A stretch of DNA of 64,000 bases from Schistocerca nitens. Lineage: Eukaryota; Arthropoda; Insecta; Orthoptera; Acrididae. The notes beneath the pieces were generated by a model. That model had not been told where the DNA came from. It searched no databases and saw only the letters and a program-made list of their open reading frames with translations. Location of the stretch: assembly GCF_023898315.1 (NCBI RefSeq), contig NC_064616.1:539081602-539145601 (forward strand). The letters run 5' to 3'. Position 1 is the first letter of the stretch, and each line of letters begins with the position of its first letter. Below are positions 42,755 through 54,544 of the stretch, piece after piece. Both the position numbers and the translations under genes were made by a program.

Positions 42755-44740
42755 TGCTTCTGAGAACAATTATTTACTTCTGTTTTAGCACTGAGTACAG
42801 AAAAGCACCTGAGTTCTTCTTTTGTGATGAGTAAAATTTGCCATCACCCAATCTTGCTTACTCTTGCGATCAAAAGCGAGTGAACAGTTTATCACTAGTG
42901 AACAGTCTAATGACAAAAGACGTGATACTGGTTCCACTTACTCCATCAAACCTGTGGACAGTGTTTCACGTTGGCTATTCTATGAACGTGCGGATAGTAA
43001 TAACTCGTCACAGCATTCGGAGCAAAGCTGTTATCTTTCTGTGTCTATCGGGGGGTCACCCAACATAAACAATATTGGCGCTATCAGTTTCTGCACCTAT
43101 CGCAAGTTGCGACCCCAAAAAGGATACTGCTCATGCTAAAAATATCTTAGAGGTGACACACCCTCCAATAACGTAATTAACGTAACATGAAGGACACAGT
43201 TTCAGTATAAACTAATTCTGTAACTTGTCCTTCGTTAAAATACTGCACATGTGGTATTAAGTGCAACAAACTGTAGATCTGATTTAGGTCCGGTGACAGT
43301 GGAATGAACACCCTTACCTTTATCCAGTTTTGGTCCTGAAACTAATCCTTGAACAGCTCTACTTCGATGGAAATGTCTGTGGATCTATAAATATATTGTT
43401 TATAGTTATTTCATCTATTTTTAATTTAACAACGTATCTGTAACTGGCACACTGTACTTGTATTTAGTATAGCTTTTAAGAACTCATTCCTTTTGTTGCA
43501 GATATATCTAGACTAAACAGTCCGATTAGGAACATGGTTTAATGCGTCCATCATGTGATGGGAATCACATCCTGCTGAGAGCCACATTAAGACGAATAGG
43601 CTAAATCGGATACGAATAATGTGGGATCGAACTGAGGAATATAAAACATTAGACTCCTGTGTCGCAACACTTCTGTGCAAAACCATTTCCTCGATAGGGT
43701 AACAAGCAGCAACTGTTCAAGAAAATTCGAGGAATATGATGCAGGAGTAGCTGCGAATACAGGAAAGAAACACGGTAACACAGGTGCTACCTATGCATTA
43801 TCGAAGAGGAAATTCGATGTAATTTCCAAAAAACCCGAACATGAAATTATTGTCGGTGAGGGGAAAGACAACACAGACATGAAAAAATGTGTTATTAAAG
43901 TCAGTGAAGTCGAGCTGTTCAACAATCCCGGGAGCAGCACTACAGTTATAACAGATGTGTAACACGTATGAGTAGGAGAACAGTTATATGAAATTTACGC
44001 ACATCTCTATGAACCCAGAGGAATCCAGAAGAGAACCGGCTGGAAGCAACAGTAATTTACATGCAGAAGATAAACAAGATAACAATGTAGATAAAACTAT
44101 AAAAATGCTGAAAGTATTACGAGAGAAAACAAGGAAAAAGGACAAAACGAAGTAATGGAACACGTAAGTCATTCAGTACACCTTCAGACACATCTCCCTC
44201 AGAATCAGTGTATTTAGGGACAACGTATGAGGCTAGAAGTTACGAGGTCTATAGAGGAAACTAATTTCAGGACATGATGACCTGAACAAAATGCAACAGC
44301 CGTACTGGGGAAAGATTGAGAATACCAAACGACATATTAGCATGGCTGCTTCGACAAGCTGTAACCTTTAAGAACTGAATGAGTGAATATTTGAAGACTA
44401 TCTAATATATTTCATGCTAATTGCTGTCCATATCTGCAGGAAATAGATGTTTACTTGAGGATACGCATACTGTCAACGCTTAATTGTATTATGTATTCTA
44501 TAATATTAACATAGGCATCTCTGTTGAGGATGCCCTCTATCTTGCACTGGAGTCCAGCGCACTGAGCCGAGATGTAACCTGAAAAGCCAACACGAAAGCG
44601 TCCACATCTCTCCCTTTCCACAAGTTACTTCGGAATGAAGCGCTCTCCCCATGGCTATGGCAATAACGTTTGTCTACTAAGGTAACCGCTCACAAATACG
44701 CTTCTGTCGGAAAGAACAGACACCATCTTCATGTAGATAA
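42755..44740. other. unassigned sequence
   Basis: No recognised gene. Base composition returns to ordinary after the transposon. Frames of about 90 codons at 42864-43139 and 43675-43962, and a charged C-terminal-like stretch around 44010-44155 (KMLKVLREKTRKKDKTK), lack family motifs and may be old transposon sequence. Confidence 0.35.
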
Positions 44741-44749
44741 GGCTTACCG

Positions 44750-45090
44750 GCCAGTGATCGTCTTCAGTGCTGATGCACTCACATTGCTCAAACTCTTACG
44801 GGAATCGGTAGACTGACGGCCGAGAGTAATGAGTGTAGTGGGTAGGGGCACTAAAAATGCGGTGTGTGGACAGTAAGCTGGAAATGGGGGTCTCACGGGG
44901 AGCATGCCAGAGATAATACCCTGTAGTCGCACTATCCTCTGGGTCCTCGATGGCTCAGTCGGAAAGACCGTCTGCCATGTAAGCAGGAGATCCCAGATTC
45001 GAGTTCCGGTCGGGCACACACTTTCAACTGTCCCCGTTGAAATTTATTAACGCCTTTAAGCAGCTAATGGCCTGGATTTAATTGTAATTT
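44750..45090 (+). repeat. tRNA-derived SINE (family C), near complete
   Basis: A non-tRNA leader precedes a tRNA-like segment at about 44941-45018 (A-box tggctcagtcgg, B-box gattcgagttcc with one change). A tail (caactgtccccgttgaaattt) is shared with the copy at 26.94-27.14 kb. The degenerate acceptor and T arms argue against a functional tRNA. Confidence 0.8.
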
Positions 45091-46176
45091 CATGGACTGG
45101 AACTATCCTACTTCGTTCGCTAGGTATTGGCGTGTAGCTCTGATGAAAACTTCTGAAGGTTCCGTGTATAACAAGAAAAAGTGTATTGAACAGTTGCTTT
45201 TTCCATTGCAAGATGGTTACTTTGTAATTAAATCACAATGGGTCCTGTCATTTAAACTTTTCGAAACCTGCTTCTTTCTACCTTCACCTCTTCTACAGAT
45301 ACGAGAGAATGTTCGCAGTCTTGATGTCTCACTAGCTGTGACAGTGTTTATTCTGAAAGGCTTTCTAAGTTTACGTTTTGTGGATGGTGTGTGGCTCTCA
45401 GCACAAGGGCCCTTCTTGTCTGGAATTTATTTATTAGTAGCTCACGAGATCTCCTTTTAGATGTTCACGTTTTGCAATCAATGACGTGTTGTTTTCTCTT
45501 CATACCTCTCTTCTGGGGACAGTGGCAATGAGAGCGACCTCAAGAAAAATATTTTCGAAATCTATTATTATCAACAAAGATGCGTTATCTAGCCATAGTG
45601 TTGACAGCAGAAACACTGTATGTTTACCAAAAACATGAATCACTTCTGGTGATGAGCTTTTTAGTTTTCGGGACGCTTACGATAAAAAACAAACACAAAT
45701 AATAGTTATTGATGAATGACGTTTAATTTTTTGTTATTGCAACTGAGCATTGTTAGTAACTACGCTCTAGTTCCTAAACCTAGTCACAAGATTGTCAATG
45801 ATACGCGCAATAAACGTTCCCATGCATCTGTGATTGCTTTTTATGCGCTTGGCATGTGCATAGGGGGGTGGGGGCAAAGTTAAGCAATACGAATTTTTTG
45901 TTTGTGACCTGTTGCACTTTTAAGGATAACACATGGCCGATAGTTAATCTGGCGTATTAGGTATAGGTAGAATAGTTTTTGAAACCATGAATTATAAAGG
46001 GTGTGTTTCATATAAAAGTTGGAATCTATACAATGTTCTTGAAAACTGTATAATCAGTTTTAAGCCCGCCCCAGGACTAAGAGTTTTTGCAAAATGGAGA
46101 CCATGGTTACAGAATAATTAAAAGAAGCTTTTTCGCCATGTTACATAATGTGTGTGTGTTTGTGTGTGTGTATATG
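45091..46176. other. unassigned sequence
   Basis: A 122-codon frame at 45092-45460 has no motif and overlaps the SINE end. Nothing else recognised. Confidence 0.4.
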
Positions 46177-46640
46177 AATCTACATCTACATAAATACTTT
46201 GCAAGTCGCTATAAGGTGCGGAGGGTACCCCACACCATTGCTAATCGTTTACTTTCCTGTTCCATTCGCTAACAGAGCAAGGGAAGAACGACTGGGTATA
46301 TGGATCCGTAAGAGCCATCATTTCCCGTATCTAATCCTCGTGGTCCTTACGCGTAGTGTTGTTGGCGGCAGTAGAATTGTGCAGCAGTCAGCTTCAAATG
46401 TCGGTTCTCTAAAGATTTTCGACAGTGTGTCTCGAAAAGAACGTCGCCTCTCCTCCAGGGATTCCCGAAGTATCTCCGTAACACCTACGTGTTGTCCAGA
46501 CCTACCGGGAACAAATGTAGGAGTCCACCTCAGAATTGCTTCGGTGTCTTCCTTTAATCCGACCTGGTACGAATCCCAAACACTTGAGCAGTATTCAAGA
46601 ATAGGTCGCACCAGGGTCCTATATGCGGTCCGCTTTACAG
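46177..46640 (-). mobile_element. CR1-like LINE 3' end, RT C-terminus
   Basis: A minus frame of 97 codons (46611-46318) reads RPILEYCSSVWDSYQ, then LEERRRSFRDTLSKIFRE, the C-terminus of a CR1/Jockey-superfamily RT. The non-coding tail ends (left side) in repeated ctacatctacat, as seen for this type of element. 5'-truncated, as usual for LINEs. Confidence 0.7.
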
Positions 46641-47270
46641 TTTAACCACTCAGCAGCAACAGTCCTGTCTTACTGCATAACGATGTAGTACGGACGGAAT
46701 TCTTGTGGATCTATGGCAGTTTCCAAAGTTGCAATCACTCTACTCGAAAATGGTTCAATTACACATCGAAAGCAGTCAGTTGCCTATGTGTCGAAGGCAG
46801 TGAATTTTGCACCGCCGATACTGTTGTAGAGAACAGCATAATAAAATTTTGACATCATGATAAATTGTAGAAATTAGAGAAACTCTGAATTAGTATTAAG
46901 AGCTAATGTAAGTCATGTAGACAAAGTGTGTGCCACTCATGTTGCTCACAGAGCACTACCCTCCTCCATAAGCGAACTTTCTTCATTTCTTCTCAGTAGT
47001 ATCATTATGTGAACTATTTGAGACTAATTGTTTTGTGGAATCATTTCACTTTACACTGCAACCAAAGACATTTCGTTTGAAATACTTACGACTCGAAACT
47101 CGTATGTATTGTGGGAGAGCGCCACAACATTCCGAATCCGAATAAAGTGTATTTTACAAACCGCACCCCACTTATCTAATGTCAATAACAAAACGACTCA
47201 AGGGAAGAGCACTCAGCGTGTGTCAGCACCTTTTTTCACCGTATATTCTTATGTATATAACTTGCAGTTT
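46641..47270. other. unassigned sequence
   Basis: No recognised feature. A 113-codon frame beginning at 47028 runs into the following SINE and is not a gene. Confidence 0.4.
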
Positions 47271-47283
47271 AACAAACGAATCA

Positions 47284-47510
47284 CCGAGCGAGGTGGCGCA
47301 GTGGTTAGACACTGGACTCGCATTCGGGAGGACGACGGTTCAATCCCGCGTCCGGCCATCCTGATTTAGGTTTTCCGTGATTTCCCTGAATCACTCCAGG
47401 CAAATGCCGGGATCGTTCCTCTGAAAGGGCACGGCCGACTTCCTTCCCCATCCTTCCCTAATCCGATGAGACCGATGACCAAGCTGTCTGATCTCTTTCC
47501 CCAACCAACC
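47284..47510 (+). repeat. tRNA-derived SINE (family D), complete with target duplication
   Basis: A-box ggcgcagtggttagac and B-box ggttcaatcccg form a tRNA-like head, followed by a conserved body (gattcaggttttccgtgatt-like sequence, ccaggcaaatgccggg). A perfect 13-bp duplication aacaaacgaatca flanks it at 47271-47283 and 47511-47523. Confidence 0.95.
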
Positions 47511-47523
47511 AACAAACGAATCA

Positions 47524-48433
47524 ATGCCTCATAACAGCGACCATACTATAAATACTGCTAGATACTCTGAATACAATACGCAGCACAGCTTATGAGTAAT
47601 ACCCTTATCACCAATTTTAAAATTTTATCCTCTTTTGTAAATGTAATGTGGACTGAGAACAACATTACCACTTTCCTCTTCTAGACCAGGAAGTGGTGGT
47701 TATGTGTTAAGTAGTCACACAACTCCATATAGTTAAAAATTCTCAACAGGGTCTTGCATTATATACGATAACCTCATGAAGTAGTGAAAGCACTTAATCG
47801 ACTACAACACAAATTTTAACGCTGTCCACCTCCGTTTTATATAAATTAGCCACAGGTTCTCAATATGCCGTCACAATCAGGGCTGCGCGCATGAGCTGCC
47901 CGTGAGGGTGCCCGCGACGCTGATTGCTGGCACGATGACTGCTGTTCGCGACCAGGACTGAAGACTGCCTGTAATACATGAACGGCAGCAGTCTCGAGTT
48001 TGCAGTCACATTAGTATTCATTGCATTGTCGGCATTATTAAAGTACTATAATGCAATGAATACTTATCTCACAGTATGAAATTTGCACAGAATTTGAAAA
48101 GTCATAGCAGGAGTTCTATCTTCAGCAGTCAACCACAGTATCCTTGAAGAGCATTCTTAGGATACATAGAAAAGCAATCGAATGAAAAAGTAATAACAGT
48201 TAGCTTGTAACAACAGTGTCGCGCAGAAAGGCAAAAGGATGTACTATAGTGTGGATACTTTTATATCGTATCTCTCCACATATGGCATCCTATTATTTCA
48301 GTTATAAGGTTGTAAGACCGCAGAGTAATTTTTCGATGTTTGTCTGTGAGTGAAATTTAGTTCTAGGATTATCCACAGTGCGACCAATGTCTACTTTATG
48401 TTCCACTTTCTTCTGAGTGTGAACGTATCGTTC
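47524..48433. other. unassigned sequence with one hairpin
   Basis: No gene recognised. It contains a perfect 15-bp inverted repeat (48013-48027 / 48050-48064) with a 22-base loop. Confidence 0.4.
48013..48064. other. perfect 15-bp inverted repeat (hairpin)
   Basis: Arms agtattcattgcatt (48013-48027) and its exact inverse (48050-48064) are separated by 22 bases. No transposon termini or gene are linked to it. Confidence 0.7.
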
Positions 48434-48500
48434 TGAAAATTGGAAATTTGTGGTAAGATCTTATGGGACCAAGCTGATCAGGTCATCACTTTCTAAGCTT

Positions 48501-50819
48501 GTTGTTGTTGTGGCCTTCAGCCCTGAGACTCGTTTGATGCAGCTCTCCGTGCTACTCTATCCTGTGCAAGCTCCTTCATCTCCCAGTACCTACTGCAGTC
48601 TACATCCTTCTGAATCTGATTAGTGTATTCATCTCTTGGTCTCTCTCTACGATTTTTACCCTCCACGCTGCCCTCCAGTACTAAATTGGTGATCCCTCGA
48701 TGTCTTAGAACATGTCCTACCAACCGATCCCTTCTTCTAGTCAAGTTGGGCCACAAGCTCCTCTTGTCCCCAATTCTATTCAATACCTTCTCATTAGTTA
48801 TATGATCTACTCATCTAATCTTCAGCATTCTTCTGTAGCACCACATTTCGAAAGTTTCTATTCTCTTCTTGTCTAAACTATTTATCGTCCACGTTTCACT
48901 TCCATACATGGCTACATTTCATACAAATACTTTCAGAAACGACTTCCTGACATTTAAATCAATACTCGATGTTAACAAATTTTTCTTCTTCAGAAACGCT
49001 TTCCTTGCCATTGCCAGTCTACATTTTATACCCTCTCTACTTCGACCATCATGAGTTATTTTGTTCCCCAAATATCAACACTTCGTTACTACTTTAAGTG
49101 TCTCATTTCCTAATCTAATTCGCTCAGCATCACCCGACTTAATTCGACTACATTCCATTATCCTCGTTTTGCTTTTGTTCATGTTCATCTTATACCCTCC
49201 TTTCAAGACACTGTCCATTCCGTTCAACTGCTCTTCCACGTCCTTTGCTGTCTCTGACAGAATTACAACGTTATCGGCAAACCTCAAAGTTTTTATTTCT
49301 TCTCCATGCATTTTAATACCTACTCCGAATTTTTCTTTTGTTTCCTATATTCCTTGCTCGATGTACAGATTGAATAACATCTGGGATAGGCTACAACGCT
49401 GTCTCACTCCCTCCCCAACCACTGCTTCCCTTTCATACCCCTCGACACGTATGACTACTATCTGCTTTCTGTACAAATTGTAAATAGCCTTTCGCTCCCT
49501 GTATTTTATCCCTGCCACCCTCAGAATTTGAAAGAGAGTATTCCAATCAACATTGTCAAACACTTTCTCTAAGTCTACAAATGCTAGAAACGTAGGTTTG
49601 CCTTTCCTTAATCTTTCTTCTAACATAAGTCGTAGGGTTATTATTGCCTCACGTGTTCCAGTATTTCCACGGAATCCAAACTGATCTTCCCTGAGGTCGG
49701 CTTCTATCAGTTTTTCCATTCGTCTGTAAGGAATTCGCGTTAGTATTTTGCAGCTGTGACTTATTAAATTGATAGTTCGGTAATTTTCACATCTGTCAAC
49801 ACCTGCTTTCTTTGGGATTGGAATTATTATATTCTTCTTGAAGTCTGAGGGAATTTCGACTCTCATGCATCTTGCTCACCAGATGGTAGAGTTTTGACAG
49901 GACTGGCTCTCCCAAGGCTGTCAGTAGTTCTAATGGAATGTTGTCTACTCCGGGGGCCTTTTTTCGACTCAGGTCTTTCAGTGCTCTGTCAAACTCTTCA
50001 CGCAGTACCATATCTCCCATTTCATCTTCATCTACATCCTCTTCCAATTCCATAATATTGTCCTCAAGTACATCGCCCTTGTATAGACCCTCAATATACT
50101 GTTTCCACCTTTCTGCTTTCCCTTCTTTCCTTATAACTGGGTCTCCATCAAAGCTCTTGATATTCATGCAAGTGGTTCTCCTTTCTCCAAAGGTCTCTTT
50201 AATTTTCCTGTAGGCAGTATCTATCTTACCCCTAGTGAGATAAGCCTCTACATCCATACATTTGTCCTCTAGCCATCCCCGCTTAGCCATTTTGCACTTC
50301 CTGTCGATATCATTTTTGAGACGTTTGTATTCCTTTTTGCCTGCTTCATTTACTGCTTTTTTATATTTTCTCCTTTCATCACTTAAATTCAATATTTCTT
50401 CTGTTACTCAAGGGTTTCTACTAGCCCTCGTCTTTTTACCTATTTGATCCTCCGCTGACTTCACTATTTCATCCCTCAAAGCTACTCATTCTTCTTCTAC
50501 TGTATTTCTTTCCTCCATTCCTGTCAATTGTTCCCTTATGCTCTCCCTGAAACTCTTTACGACCGCTGGTTCTTTCAGTCTATACAGGTCCCATCTCCTT
50601 AAATTCCCACCTTTTTGCAGTTTCTTCAGTTTTAATCGAAAGTTCATAACCAATAGATTGTGGTCAGAGTCCACATCTGCCCCTGGAAATGTCTTACAAT
50701 TAAAAACATGGTTCCTAAATCTCTGTCTTATCATTATATAATCTATCTAATACCTTTTAGTATCTCCAGGGTTCTTCCATGTATACAACCTTCTTTCATG
50801 ATTCTTGAACCAAGTGTTA
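48501..50819 (-). mobile_element. RTE-type LINE, copy A, 5'-truncated
   Basis: Reads on the minus strand from mid-endonuclease (near 50.82 kb) through RT to a 3' tail of gttgttgttg (AAC repeats on the element strand). It lies within a SINE. Compared with copy B it lacks the 5' third but keeps a 95-bp stretch deleted in copy B. Confidence 0.94.
48517..50734 (-). pseudogene. RTE endonuclease C-terminus and RT, copy A, broken
   Basis: Minus-strand frames in order: 50734-50486 (end of endonuclease, FPGADVDSDHNLLVMNF), 50392-49796 (linker and RT start, KKAPGVDNIPLELLTAL), 49866-49345 (PSDFKKNIIIPIPKKAG, REDQFGFRGNTGTREAI, stop after IEQGI), 49311-49075 (LRFADNVVILSE), 48783-48517 (RDRLVGHVLRHRG). 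The catalytic FADD box reads FADN. The frameshift near 49.86 kb, the stop at 49345-49347 and FADN are all shared with copy B. Confidence 0.92.
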
Positions 50820-50969
50820 ACATTACTTAACCAAACTTCAATTATCTTACGCTAAGGGCTACCCACACACCCATGCCCGCGGGAGGACTCGAACTTTCGA
50901 CGGGGAGAGCTGCGTGGACCGTGAAAGAGCGCCCCAGACAGCGCGGCTACCCCGCGCGGCGTATCGTTC

Positions 50970-52150
50970 CAGTTTCTTTCGAAACAGAAAATCCAAGTAC
51001 GTAGTCAGATGATACCAGCAGCCGAGAGAGAAGCTTTCTTCTGTATGTATTTTGATTCACTAAGAATACAGCAACAAAAAAAAGAATTAAGGAATAATCT
51101 TTTCAATGCATAAACGTAATGAGTACTGCAGCGTCAACAAGTAATACATTCCGTTGTCAGATAGTAATTACAAGCAGTAGTAAACGTTCCAAATTCTGTC
51201 GATCAGTTCAGCAGAGAACAGTGAGAGGGTGGGGCAGTACAGGGATTAAGAAAAAGACAATAGAATACCATATTTCCTAGTGTTACAAATAAACACAGAC
51301 TTGAGGTAATATACAAAGAACACATGATTTTTACTAAATATTTGTTAATTTAATGCCTTTCTCTAAACAAATATCTTTCTGTCAATAATGTTTCTTAAGT
51401 AAAAATATATGTCGTCGGCCGTAGTTGCATTGGCCCTTAATTGAGGAGATCCTCCATACAGCTGTACCCAGCGTCCACGGGTCTCACAAATATAGTAATC
51501 TCAGCAATATGCTTTCATCCACAACCAAAGAGAAAAAAACCAAAAGTTTAGTTTGGCTCTTGCAGTTGCATTACCACGCCTATTGCCAATTATTTGATGG
51601 GCCAACGAACTATTCTCCGCGAGAATAAAAGTGCTTGCTAAACCGGAATAGTCTCAGGACGTAAGCTTGTTGCAGCAGCAAAGAACACTCTTTATTAAAT
51701 TCTCCATCGCTGATTGGACTCACTGCTTTGGCTGTTTTAAGAGCTATGTGACTACGCCATCACTTTGGATGACATGGTTCTCTTCCTGTAGATCCTTTCC
51801 ATGAAGGACGTAAAATAGAGGGCAAAGCCACATAATGCTTTCTAAAGAATAGCAACATTTTCAAGAAATATAATTTATTTTGTAAGGTGGCATCATTTTG
51901 AGCGACATTACAACTACCACTCCGGAAGTATAAACATCGAAACAGGAAAACATTAACGATACTGACATCGGCTAGGGATATTAATTTGTAGCAGAATATC
52001 TGCACGTTGGGTGATAGTGAAGCGGACGGAGACGGGAGGCTGGCAGGAGAACGGGAAAGACACAAGCGTGGCAGGCCGCCCGTAAGCTACTCTGGAAACC
52101 CCAGGCGGGTGGACCGCGGCTTAGCGGGAGCCACGTGGCCGAGGACAAGG
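50970..52150. other. unassigned sequence
   Basis: No recognised gene or repeat. Short frames on both strands only. Confidence 0.4.
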
Positions 52151-52217
52151 AGAAGATACAATGGCTCGCTCACAAAACGCGTGGCGGCGTGTAGGTGGCT
52201 TTCCCAACGGCCGGAGC

Positions 52218-52705
52218 GGAAGCTTCTGGAACAGTCTGGAAGATCTAGAAGCTTCGGTCGGTTGCAAAAATGAGATTGGTCGGTGCTCGGAAACGAACGC
52301 CTTCCAGCAACATGATTGGCCACACACATTAAAAGGGGGAAGAAAAAAGAACAGTAGCTACGAAAAAGCATAGCGACTGAGAAACACTTGTTCCTGGAGC
52401 GTGAAGGAGAGAGGTTGGTCCTGGCGAGGTGTGCGACCTCGTTACTGGGACAGAGTACCTGTAACGAGAGCCTGAGGATCGTCTGGTGTTCCACGGCAGT
52501 CGTGGAGGTGCCCACGGAAGCTTTTGGTGAAGTAGAATTTATGTTATCTCGCTGAGCCGAGAACCTTTGCAGCGATAAGCGTTAGATCACTGTAGTGTTC
52601 GTGCGAGGGAAGTAAAGTAAATTCCTGATCACGTGTCTTCTTCGTTCTATGCTGAAGCTTCACGTTGCTAGTCGCGAGTGTAGTTCTAAATATAATTGCA
52701 ATTGC
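52218..52705 (+). promoter_or_regulatory. heat-shock-type promoter and 5' leader without its gene
   Basis: Heat-shock elements are visible: GAAgcTTCtgGAA (52219-52231), three alternating units with ideal spacing, and GAAgcTTC (52248-52255) in the same cluster with another GAA at 52239. About 80 bp on, attaaaaggggg (52329-52340) could be a TATA box. A GC-moderate leader-like sequence of some 350 bp follows and stops at the LINE insertion at 52706. The layout resembles an insect Hsp promoter. No Hsp coding sequence is found on the far side of the LINE. Confidence 0.5.
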
Positions 52706-53023
52706 CATAGCGGATGTCCCATGAACTATGGACCTTGCCGTTGGTGGGGAGGCTTGCGTGCCTCAGCGATACAGATGGCCGTACCGTAGGTGCAACCACA
52801 ACGGAGGGGTATCTGTTGAGAGGCTAGACAAACATGTGGTTCCTGAAGAGGGGCAGCAGCCTTTTCAGTAGTTGCAGGGGCAACAGTCTGGATGATTGAC
52901 TGATCTGACCTTGTAACATTAACCAAAACGGCCTTGCTGTGCTGGTGCTGCGAACGGCTGAAAGCAAGGGGAAACTACAGCCGTAATTTTTCCCGAGGAC
53001 ATACAGCTTTACTGTATGATTAA

Positions 53024-54544
53024 ATGATGATGGCGTCCTCTTGGGTAAAATATTCCGGAGGTAAAATAGTCCCCCATTCGGATCGCCGGGCGGGGACTAC
53101 TCAAGAGGACGTCGTTATCAGGAGAAAGAAAACTGGCATTCTATGGATCGGAGCGTGGAATGTCAGATCCCTTAATCGGGCAGGTAGGTTAGAAAATTTA
53201 AAAAGGGAAATGGATAGGTTAAAGTTAGATATAGTGGGAATTAGTGAAGTTCGGTGGCAGGAGGAGTAAGACTTTTGGTCAGGTGACTACAGGGTTATAG
53301 ATACAAAATCAAATAGGGGTAATGCAGGAGTAGGTTTAATAATGAATAAAAAAATAGGAGTGCGGGTTAGCTACTACAAACAGCATAGTGAACGCATTAT
53401 TGTGGCCAAGATAGACACAAAGCCCATGCCTACTACAGTAGTACAAGTTTATATGCCAACTAGCTCTGCAGATGATGAAGAAATTGATGAAATGTATGAC
53501 GAGATAAAAGAAATTATTCAGGTAGTGAAGGGAGACGAAAATTTAATAGTCATGGGTGACTGGAATTCGTCAGTAGGAAAAGGGAGAGAAGGAAACATAG
53601 TAGGTGAATATGGACTGGGGGGAAGAAATGAAAGAGGAAGCCGCCTTGTAGAATTTTGCACAGAGCATAACTTAATCATAGCTAACACTTGGTTCAAGAA
53701 TCATAAAAGAAGGTTGTATACCTGGAAGAATCCTGGAGATAATAATAGGTATCAGATAGATTATATAATGGTAAGACAGAGATTTAGGAACCAGGTTTTA
53801 AATTGTAAGACATTTCCAGGGGCAGATGTGGATTCTGACCACAATCTATTGGTTATGAACTGCAGATTGAAACTGAAGAAACTGCAAAAAGGTGGGAATT
53901 TAAGGAAATGGGACCTGGATAAACAGAATGAACCAGAGGTTGTAGAGAGTTTCAGGGAGAGCATAAGGGAACAATTGACAGGAATGGGGGAAAGAAATAC
54001 AGTAGAAGAAGAATGGGAAGCTCTGAGGGATGAAGTAGTGAAGGCAGCAGAGGAGCAAGTGGGTAAAAAGACGAGGGCTAATAGAAATCCCTGGGTAACA
54101 GAAGAAATATTGAATTTAATTGATGAAAGGAGAAAATATAAAAATGCAGTAAATGAAGCAGGCAAAAGGGAATACAAACGTCTCAAAAATGAGATTGACA
54201 GAAAGTGCAAAATGGCTAAGCAGGGATGGCTAGAGGACAAATGTAAGGATGTAGAGGCTTGTCTCACTAGGGGTAAGATAGATACTGCCTACAGGAAAAT
54301 TAAAGAGACCTTTGGAGAGAAGAGAACCACTTGTATGAATATCAAGAGCTCAGATGGCAACCCAGTTCTAAGCAAAGAAGGAAAGGCAGAAATGTGGAAG
54401 GAGTATATAGAGGGTTTATACAAGGGCGATGTACCTGAGTCGAAAAAAGGCCCCCGGAGTAGACAACATTCCATTAGAACTACTGACAGCCTTGGGAGAG
54501 CCAGTCCTGTCAAAACTCTACCATCTGGTGAGCAAGATGCATGA
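53024..54544 (+). pseudogene. RTE endonuclease and start of RT, copy B, broken
   Basis: 53024-53269 encodes the endonuclease start (ILWIGAWNVRSLNRAGRL, DIVGISEVRWQEE) and ends in a stop. 53342-54544 continues with IVMGDWNSSVG, RRLYTWKNPGDNNRYQIDYI and DVDSDHNLLVM, the conserved boxes of the apurinic-like endonuclease (Glu, Asp-x-Asn, Asp-His pairs present). A Lys/Arg-rich linker follows. A 95-bp deletion between two ctgag repeats near 54.44 kb, relative to copy A, throws the frame so the last ~35 residues are out of phase. Confidence 0.92.

Larger units (their letters stand above)
48434..50959 (-). repeat. tRNA-derived SINE (family B), split by an RTE LINE
   Basis: Two parts, 48434-48500 and about 50820-50959, together make one family B SINE. 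The outer ends carry a perfect 10-bp duplication cgtatcgttc (48424-48433 and 50960-50969). The LINE entered at the ctaagctt site of the SINE. Confidence 0.9.

Noticed and set aside
44941..45018. tRNA-like segment with near-canonical A-box
   Set aside because: Substitutions in the T arm and acceptor plus SINE leader and tail; not a functional tRNA.
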